A DNA stretch of 64,000 nucleotides. Origin: Peromyscus leucopus (taxonomy: Eukaryota; Chordata; Mammalia; Rodentia; Cricetidae). Within the stretch, counting starts at the first letter, position 1, and every line of letters begins with the position of its first letter. The position numbers were made by a program, and so were the translations under genes. This document shows, in pieces, positions 56,236 through 64,000 of the stretch. Location: NCBI RefSeq assembly GCF_004664715.2, contig NC_051073.1, positions 61,675,379 to 61,739,378 on the forward strand, read 5' to 3'. A model generated the notes under the pieces. It did not search any database, had not been told where the DNA came from, and saw nothing but the letters and a program-made list of their open reading frames with translations.

Positions 56236-57294
56236 ATGCACCGTCTCCCCAGGAAGGTAACTTATTAGTAGAGCCAGTGCTCAAGTCATAGAGGAGCCAT
56301 CACTGTGGGCAGAGTCTAGGCAGCATGGGCCTAAGCTTCTGGAAAGAGGCGCTCCCGTGGGAGTGGTCCAGCTGTGTGTTACCACTGCAGGGTCACCTGT
56401 GGGGGTGGACATACTCCACCCAGGTCACTGCCTGGGAAGCTAGTGAGGAGAAGGCCTCCCACCGTTGGGCAAAGGAAGCAAAGTTGCAGACCCGTGGTCC
56501 CAGGCATGTGGTGTCTGCCAGCAGAGTTCAGGGATCTCTTTAGAACAATACACAGATAAGAGTATCTTTAGCAGACCTTCCACCCTTCATAAGGCCACAG
56601 CCCTTACTTCTGCCTGCCCAGTGTCCAGTTTCTCCTGCGTGTCTCACCGACCGATTGACCCCTAAAGATGCCCAGGTTTTGACCTTTGCCCTAAGTAAAT
56701 ACACCCCCTAATTGCTAGCAGCTCATTGGGTACCCTGGATGTTTTTCCTGATTAGGAAATGTTCAAATACTGCTCACAAACTTGGGAACTGGCTTTTGGC
56801 TACAGAACAAGGTGTCACCTTGTCTCGCCTGCCCCAGGAAAGTAGATGATGGATGGGGCAGCGTCTAGACCTCAGTATAATTGGAAGTGGCCTTCCCAGA
56901 GTCTGCTGGTGTCTTCCCAGGCTAAGCTCCACTCAGCTCTCCTGTGCCCAAGACTTGTTATTTGCTGGAACAGTTAGGCGATCGGTTCACGGTTATCTAC
57001 CCTCAAAGCCAGCGCTTGAGCCACTAAGGTTCTTGCCAGTCCGACCTCTCACCCTTCTGCCACTTCTCCTGTCGTTTACATTTGAATTCAACCTGGGAGG
57101 ATGGAAATGTGCCACCGCCTGCTAGGATCTTGGAATGCTGCTGACATTGCTCAGCCTGTGGCTTTCTCAGTTGAGTGTGTTCTGCTCAAGACTCAAGAGC
57201 AACCACAGCTCCTTATCACGAGGATCTTCCCATGTTTATTAATAACAGGAGTAGTCAACTGATCCAGCCAGAACTTAATGCCTCCCCACAAGTT

Positions 57295-57295
<1 letters not shown>

Positions 57296-57343
<48 letters not shown>
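57296..57343. repeat. (TG)n microsatellite
   Basis: About 24 TG units, abutting the tail of a minus-strand B1. Confidence 0.95.
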
Positions 57344-57344
<1 letters not shown>

Positions 57345-57346
57345 TA

Positions 57347-57495
57347 TTTGGTTTTTCAAGACAGGGTTTCTCTGTGTATCCCAGGCTCTGTCCTGGAACT
57401 CGTCCTGTAGGCCAGGCTGGATTCAAACTCAGATCCACCTGCCTCTGCCTCCTGAGTCCTGGGACTAAAGGTGTGCGCCACCACCACCCAACTAA
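57347..57495 (-). repeat. B1 SINE
   Basis: Antisense copy from TTTTTCAAGACAGGGTTTCT to GTGTGCGCCACCACCACCCA. Confidence 0.93.
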
Positions 57496-60400
57496 CCCAA
57501 CATCATTTTCAGTGACAGTTACAAGATCCGCCAAAGAGGCTCATGTTTTGGCTGTAAACCTGAACTAGTTTTCAGATATGTGTGTTGCATGTGAAAACTT
57601 CAACTTGACACATTTTGTTTTCCTGAGATGCAAAAGACTCGAATATGAGTAGCTTCAAGCAAAACTTGGAACTTTTTAACAAAATCTAGCTGTGTGGGGG
57701 TGGGGACTGGAGAACAAGGCCAGGCATGAGGAAAGGTCGCAATACTCATGTGTGGAAGTGTCATGATGAAGCCCATTATTTTGTTAGCTCATTGAAAGTT
57801 ACTCATTTTTAAAAATCTAGTTCTAGCTTTGAGTGTAATCACAACTTTCATTATATGTCTTCCCTCTGTCTTCAGCGAAGCAGTAAATTCTCGGCCCTCC
57901 TGTTTGTGATCAGGGAACTGTCTCATGAACGGAGCTGAGTATCTTACATAGTAATGATGCTCAGACATTATGTATAGCTAAGCTGTCATGTGGACACCCT
58001 GGGTTAGACAAGGCAATACTGTCCGCAGATTTTGAAAGGCCCAGGCTCCAGGAGTGTGCTATTTAAATTGCTGGGTTAGAACACAGTTTGGGTGGCAGAT
58101 AGTACTTCAGCCAGAGGACCCAAGTTAACATCCCTAGGAGAGTCAAATCCGTACTGCATGCCTCCGATGCAGTATTGTGAGGCTTTTTCTACATGGTAAC
58201 ACCATAAATCCAAGTATGAAGAAACATCTACCAAACCCAAAGTGAGGGGCATACAGCTATGTAGCTATTTCGGTATACAGATCATGATAAGCCTCGCCTG
58301 TGTGTAAAGGACATCAGGAGAGTTGGTGGCATCTGAACAGAAAACAGGCTAACGTTCTGTTTTGCTCACTGTACGATAGCTGGGCAGGAAAACAGCTCTG
58401 CTTTAAGTCAAAAATACATTGAAATATTTGGAGATCAAGGGAAATCTGTGTAATTCATTCTGACCTCAGAAGGGAGGTAGGGGTTGGGTATAGAGATCCT
58501 TTGTAGCAGTCTTGCAACGTTCCTCCAAATCTGAAATGATGTCAAAGTAAAAGATCTTGAAGAGCCACTGTTGGGGGGGTCAGTCTTGTGAATCGCATCC
58601 CCGGCGGGGCAGGCAGTGGGCTTTCCTAGCCATGTGTGGTTTAGTGTTGGCTCTGAACTCCTGGGCGTGAGGAGGCAGGGCCAGGCACAGGGGTGCTGGT
58701 GTGTCAAGAGCCCTGTGCTAAGTCCAGGGAGTGGGTCCTAGGGGAGGCCCACTAGGCACAGGTACCTGAGAAGCGTGGCAGAGGCAAAGACTGCAGAATT
58801 TCCAATCAGGTGATGCCAGGAGAGTCTGGGCCTTCACATTTCCTTTCCCTACTTACATGTGTGTGCGATTGTAGATAACCAAAAAAGGACACTGAGAGCA
58901 GGCAGCTGTTAACCTTCCACCAGCTCCTTTTTTCCTCCAAGAGGTCAGTTTTGTCTTTCCTGTCTCCCTGTCTCCTAGGAGAATTTCCACTTCAGCGTTT
59001 GGGTTAAGCAGCACTTAATGACAGCCTTAAGCTTTCCAGTCACCCTTCCTAACTCCTCCCCTGTCCCTGCAGAGAACCCTTAAGTAACCCAACCTTACTT
59101 GGAGCAAGGTTACTCCAAAGGGCACATTAGCACCTGAATCCAGGCGGGCTTCCCACGGGCTTCTGGGTAGGCTTTCATGGGGTGGCACATCAGCTTAAAA
59201 TAACTGAACTGGACTGTAACTTATCTCCTACTTGGACCTTGACAACAGGTTTTGGATTTGACCAGCAACTCTGATGTCAGGACACTATCCTCGGGAGTCT
59301 GATTCACATTTGTATCCTATGCCAGCCACGCTGAGTCCAAGGACATATTAGTAGTAATTTGCTAAATGCTTCCCTCTGGAGTCAGCACTTACACTGGTGT
59401 ATTAAAGGTTCTGAGACGTTCCACAGTGAGGAACCGAGTGACTTAATTTAGGTTGTCTTTAAAAGGGCAATACCTTGGCCATCTTAAGGAACACAGGAAA
59501 CAGAAGTCTATGTTGATAGCTACATTGCGAAGTCTCAGAGTCGGGGACCACACTGACAGTGACTTTTTCTTAGAGGTCTTTGGCCCTAAAAATACCCACA
59601 CTCCAATGCTTTATCTTCTCTTGCCCTTCACTGTTCATCACTGGCCATGTAATGACTAAAAAATTTGTGCACAGGGTACAGAGATGGGTAATACTTCTGT
59701 CCTCAAGGGCATTCCTCAGCAAGGAAACTAGCATTTATCAGTGTCCAAGGAATAGCACAATCGTACTGTCAGAGAAAAGGACAATGGCCGGGCATAATTG
59801 TTCAAATATCCTGGATCAGCTTCAGATGAATGGACAGCTAAAGGGTAAGGTGAGCCAGGAGAAATGTAGGACGGTTGGTCCATTGGCCTGAGCCATGAGA
59901 CCAGAGTGGAACCTTCATGTGGAATAGTGATTTTCAAACTTAAGATGCCCCCAGATCCCATGGTGAGCCACCCCCACAGCTTCTGACCTGCCGCAGGACC
60001 CAAGACTTTCCCTCTCTGCTCAGTTCCTAGGTGGTACTGATACTGCTTGCCGAAAGCCCATAGTTTGAGAACCTCGCCGTTCCCATGCTTGAGTGCTCAG
60101 GGCGCTGAAAGGATGCGCCTGACCAAGCAGCTGAAATGACAGCCTGACATTTGGGGATCAGGCTTGGAAGAGTGGCTGAAGAAGGTGGTGTGGGTGCCAT
60201 AGTAGCAGAGGTAGATCCAGGGGATGCGGAGAGGCCAGTCCGGAGGCTGTCATGGAGTTGACCCAAGTGGAGGAGCTGGAGGAGGGCAGTGACTGGCAGA
60301 GACAACACATGGAAGATGCTAGTGCAGAAATCCTTGTGAAGAGCCCATGATAGGCAAGAGACTGAGTTAGCCTTGCCCCGCTGTGGGAGTCGTTTGTAGC

Positions 60401-61014
60401 ACGTGGTGTGGCAGTGTTAAACTTGTGTATGCGCACGCTCTCCAAAAAGGAGGAAGGGAAAGTGTTGCTGTGTGAGTCAGTAGGCGAAGCAGTGCTTTGG
60501 AGAGCTTGTCGAACTGATTTCCAGGTTTGTGTGAAGGCTTAGGAGACACACTAGACACAGGGACAACCCTATTTTACCAGGGAGAGCCAGCTCACCTGCC
60601 AGGTCTGCAGCTTGGAAAGGCTGGAGAGAAGGAACCCTGATGAGGCCTACCCCAGCCCTGGAGCTTGACTGGTACCATGTGTGATGATGGGATGACCTTC
60701 ATATGCTCTCTAGAGATGAGTTTCAGGCCACCTCATCTCCTGTTTATCTACTAATTCCTATCGTCCTATCAATAACCTGTAAGTATTAAACTATTAGTTT
60801 GTTTCTGAGTAAATTTTGTTGTGTATTTTTAAGATGTAGGACACGATTTTATGGGACACATATAGATAGTGACATCGTTGCTATGGTGAAACAGAAGCAT
60901 AGCCATCATCTCAGAGTTACCCCTTCTTTTACGGCAAGGACAACTCAAGTCTACTCATTCGGCAGCAATTTTATTAATGCTAATCCTGACATTGTGCCTT
61001 AGACCTCTAGACTT

Positions 61015-61047
61015 CACTTGCTCTTAGCCAAAAGGCCGAAAAGCGAT
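61015..61047 (-). pseudogene. U2 snRNA retropseudogene, 5' 33 nt only
   Basis: The minus strand reads the first 33 bases of U2 snRNA: ATCGCTT(T)TCGGCCTTTT then GGCTAAGA(G)CAAGTG, with two mismatches in 33 against the U2 start I know. A perfect 13-base direct repeat GACCTCTAGACTT lies at 61002-61014 and 61050-61062, which shows insertion of a truncated cDNA. There is no A tail. It lacks the branch-site-pairing region and everything after it, so it cannot function. Confidence 0.88.
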
Positions 61048-61199
61048 TGGACCTCTAGACTTGTTCATCCACGGATCTGTCACTTCAGAGCCCCCGACCT
61101 TCATCTCTCTTCTTACCCTAATCTCACTCCCTGCGCTGAGTAGCCACCGTTAGATTCTCTTTCTCTGATATATTTGCTTCCCCCGCCCCCTCCTCACAC

Positions 61200-61800
61200 G
61201 TGCATAACTTTTTAAAGATTTCACATTTAAGTAATATCATATACTCATTTTCTGTACCTGGCTTATTTCATTTAGTCTAATGTCCTTCAGGTTCATTCAT
61301 GCTATGACAAATAGGTAAATTTCCTTTTTAAAGACTTGAATTATAAATATATGCATAATATGTATGTGTTATACATTTGTCAAAAAAAAAACCCAGTTTT
61401 CCTGTCTTGATTATTGTGAACAATATTACAAGGAACATTGGGATACAGATATGTTTATAAGGTTGTGATTTCATTTTCTTTGGTATTTCCCCAGAAGAGG
61501 GATTATTGGGTCATAAGAGACTGCCCCAAGAGAGCGGCTTGCTGTGTTGTATGGTATTTCTTTTTGTTTGTTGTTGTGTTTTGTTCAGATTTTTAAAATA
61601 AAGTCTTGCTGTTTATCCCAGGCTAGCCAGGCATTTACAATCCTGCCACAGCCTTCTGAGAGCTGGGGGTATAGGTATGCAACATTGATAGCTCCAGCTC
61701 TGTGTTTTAAGAACTCCTCCTTGTCTTCTGCGTTCTTCACTAGTCTTTGTTACCAACGACCTTCATAATACTCATTTTAGGGAATGCAAGATGATATCAC
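61200..61800 (-). mobile_element. Ancient L1 (L1M-type) ORF2 3' region, minus strand
   Basis: TTCACATTTAAGTAATATCA, GGCTTATTTCATTTAGTCTA, GTCTTGATTATTGTGAACAA, CCAGAAGAGGGATTATTGGG and, after an inserted SINE, CAAGATGATATC match the antisense L1 order. It is non-coding now. A B1-type SINE sits inside at about 61556-61690. Confidence 0.8.
61556..61690 (-). repeat. Old B1-type SINE nested in L1
   Basis: GTTTATCCCAGGCTAGCCAG, CTTCTGAGAGCTGGGGGTAT and ATGCAACATTGATAGCTCC are a diverged antisense B1. Confidence 0.65.
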
Positions 61801-61801
61801 A

Positions 61802-62147
61802 TGTGGGAGACCAGCTCCCACATTTATGTTCAGGGAACTCTTGAAGATTGAGAAGTGAGAAATATTTAGATAGAAAGAGATATCTAGACGATGAGAGGAA
61901 AAACAGAAACACAGGATAGCCTCGGGAGGACTTGAGTCAATACTCAACGGCCCCTTCTGTCTCTTCTAAAGGACTATTCATAAAAATGCAAAGGGGTAGA
62001 GCAAAAGACACCCGCCCCCCAGCACAGCCAAGTGCAGACCATCTCAAATACCTGGTGACCACGCACATGGTCAATCCATCCCCTTATGCAGCCCTGCTGT
62101 GTAAAGCAAGCTCAGATCTCACTAGGAAACCTTTGTGGGCTCCCACA
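61802..62147 (+). mobile_element. Solo LTR, ERVK-type
   Basis: The unit begins TGTGGGAG and ends CTCCCACA, perfect 8-base inverted ends of an LTR. It is flanked by the 6-base duplication ATCACA at 61796-61801 and 62148-62153, the duplication length of class II (ERVK) retroviruses. It is 346 bases long with no internal retroviral region. Orientation is not certain. Confidence 0.8.
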
Positions 62148-62158
62148 ATCACATGGAT

Positions 62159-62538
62159 CAATGGTTCTCAATCTTCCTAATACTGCGACCCTTTAATACA
62201 GTTCCTCATGTTGTGGTGACCCCCAACTATAAGATTATCTTGTCGTTACTTCATAACTGTAATTTTGCTACTGTTTTTTTTTTTTAAATTTTATTTTATG
62301 ATCACTGGTGTTTTACCTGCATGTCTGTGTGATAGTGTCAGAAGCTTGGAATTATAGACAGACATACTCTGCCATGTGGGTGCTGGGAATTGAACGAGTG
62401 TCCTTTGGAAGAAAAGCCAGTTCTCTTAACTGCTGAGCCATCTCTCCAGCCCCTAATTGTGCTAATTGTTGTGAATCATAATGTAAATATCTAATATGTG
62501 ACCCCAAGGGATTAGGATTCACAGGTTGAGAACCACTG
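62159..62538 (-). mobile_element. Non-autonomous hAT-Charlie-type transposon (URR1-like), split by a SINE
   Basis: The ends CAATGGTTCTCAATCTTCC and CAGGTTGAGAACCACTG are the hAT-type inverted termini. The 8-base duplication ACATGGAT / ACATGGAG lies at 62151-62158 and 62539-62546. A B2/B3-type SINE interrupts it. Confidence 0.88.
62274..62453 (-). repeat. B2/B3-type SINE nested in the hAT element
   Basis: T-rich tail, TTTTACCTGCATGTCTGTGT, CATGTGGGTGCTGGGAATTG and the head TGAGCCATCTCTCCAGCCCC. The target duplication is TAATTTTGCTACTG (62260-62273) against TAATTGTGCTAATTG (62454-62468). Confidence 0.93.
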
Positions 62539-64000
62539 ACATGGAGACACCCTCCATTTTTGGTTTCGAGACACTCTTGAGCTTTGAGCTCACTTGGTAG
62601 ACCACGGTCGCTCCTGCTCCCGATGCTGATTAGTTGCACACGGCTTATTTTTTTTTTTAATAAGAAAAGTCCTGTATTTTGGGTTTTAATGCTAATATGG
62701 TGCATCCTTTCTTAGGTCAGAATTGGTGAAGTTGTACCATGTTCAATTATTGGCTCATTTGAACAGTTCTTAAGACCTTGAAGCAGTCTGGAAGGAGTTT
62801 GTGTTCCCTTTCCAGAGTGTGAGATGGATGCAGAGGTTGAAGGAACGTCTAGAATATTTACCCTTGGGGAGCAACAGAACAGTGTTCACTGGCTTCCACC
62901 TGATGTGATGAGTCAAGCGTCTAAATCCACCACCGGTCAGTGGAGACGGGGCTTTGCAGCCCTCAACTTCCAAAGCCAGCTAGATGGTGTCCCAATGAAA
63001 AGGAATCGATATGGCAACATGTACATGCCATGGGGCCTTAAAGTTTAGGACATACTTATCTGGGGAAGGATGGCATTCAGTGCCCTTTGAGGGTTTCCCT
63101 TTCTCCACTTCTGTCTCAGAAATGATGCAAGGGAAACTGAGACCAAGGAGACCCTGAGGACAGGCGCTTGGGAACTTTATCATCGTCCCTTCCGCTTCTG
63201 GCGCAGCTCGGGAGGAGCTGAAGCATGGGATGAGGAGGGTTGAAGTGGTGGATGGACAGAGTCAGCAGTAGCTGAGGGGATCTGGACTGAATTAGGACAG
63301 AAGTCAGGAGCCTCCCGTGGAGATGGGGTCAGAGGTGTTGACGCCTCTCTCTGTGAAGACTGTCGGTAAAGACTGTCCTGTGAAGAGCTGACATCACAAA
63401 GGGCTGCGGAGGCAGAAGGATGCCTGTCCTGTGTAGGTGCCGCTGCATTCAGAATCAGTTCTGTAGCTCCAGTCTGCATTCTGGGGGCCGGAACAGCAGC
63501 ACAGGCCAAAGGAAGGTGTCACTAAGTGGAAGTGAACTGAGACGGAACCCAGGATGGAGGATTCAGGGTTCAGAGTGGCCCATGATTTTGTACTCCAATG
63601 AGGAAAATCAGACACCAATGTTAAACGTATAGGAATTTAAATATACAACATTTATAAAGACACCAAGTCTCCGTGAAGAGTGATGGGCTGGTAGAACACT
63701 CGCTGGGGAAGAGGCTCTTGAAGTCAGCACAAGAGCTTTGGTGCCGTCCGCAAGAGCAGGGTCCTGCGTTGTGTGTTTGAGACCCGAGAAGGACTAAGCA
63801 TCGGGAGGGATAGCCTGTGCCATGGTGAGCTTGCCCAGTGCAGGCTAATCTGCAGAGGGTGACTGCAGTGGCAGCAAGTGCCCATCACCGTGACGCCAGC
63901 TTTCTCCCGCCGCCTCAGTTCCCATGGCAGGCTCCGTAGCAGCTTCCTTCATTCTCCAGCACTCAGCGGCCTAGGCATCATGATGCCAACCAGATGGTTT

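Larger units (their letters stand above)
31191..64000 (+). other. Large first intron of the short kalirin transcript (part)
   Basis: No exon beginning with the expected continuation (Asp-Ala-Tyr-Ser after the phase-1 join) was found, so the acceptor lies beyond the window. Single-copy-looking spans without recognised features are 31700-33870, 34286-35560, 36081-37025, 37936-39396, 39640-40018, 40173-43250, 43366-43796, 43991-45780, 46593-47460, 48536-49344, 52719-53588, 54401-56090, 56236-57295, 57496-61000 and 62547-64000. Confidence 0.7.

Noticed and set aside
61802..62147. Endogenous retrovirus with coding potential
   Set aside because: Only LTR sequence lies between the 6-bp duplications. 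No gag, pol or env region is present anywhere in the window.

Overview
This is a window of mammalian nuclear DNA from a muroid rodent, most likely a cricetid (vole, deer mouse or hamster type). The evidence is the dense mixture of B1, B2, B3, B4 and ID SINEs, rodent MaLR and ERVK-type LTRs, rodent-specific L1 tails and long CA/TG microsatellites. Several B1 copies carry the 3' variant AAAGGCACAAAGCTACACAG, which I associate with cricetids rather than house mouse. There are no prokaryotic features. Almost all open reading frames are chance frames, many of them inside SINEs and microsatellites.

The whole window appears to lie inside one gene on the + strand, kalirin (Kalrn), a Rho-GEF of neurons. 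Only two coding exons are visible. The first (11101-11340) encodes an SH3 domain with the kalirin sequence and ends at a GT donor in phase 1. The second (31106-31190, with a GC-rich promoter and 5' leader from about 30740) is the alternative first coding exon of the short kalirin form (Duet / delta-kalirin). It encodes a 28-residue N-terminus with a Cys-Cys-Cys-Cys-Phe-Pro-Cys cluster and also ends in phase 1 at a perfect GTGAGT donor. The two exons have the same donor phase, so both can splice to the same downstream exon, which lies beyond the window. Long transcripts read through the SH3 exon and skip the start exon. Short transcripts start at about 31 kb and lack the spectrin repeats, first GEF module and SH3.

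Layout: 1-11100 is the intron upstream of the SH3 exon and ends in an extraordinary 226-nt AG-free pyrimidine tract. 11341-30740 is about 19.4 kb of intron with an old L1, several LTRs and many SINEs. 30740-31190 is the internal promoter and start exon. 31191-64000 is the large first intron of the short transcript, with no recognised exon. It holds many SINEs, homeodomain-type AT-rich motifs near the promoter, a 33-nt U2 snRNA retropseudogene with a 13-bp target duplication at 61 kb, and a layered stack of L1, DNA transposon, LTR and SINE at 61.2-62.5 kb.

The most interesting points are regulatory. They are the distant-branch-point architecture before the SH3 exon, a 10-codon upstream ORF whose stop overlaps the start codon of the short form (ATGA), an open in-frame extension upstream of that start, and the cysteine-rich N-terminus. 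I found no previously undescribed enzyme system.
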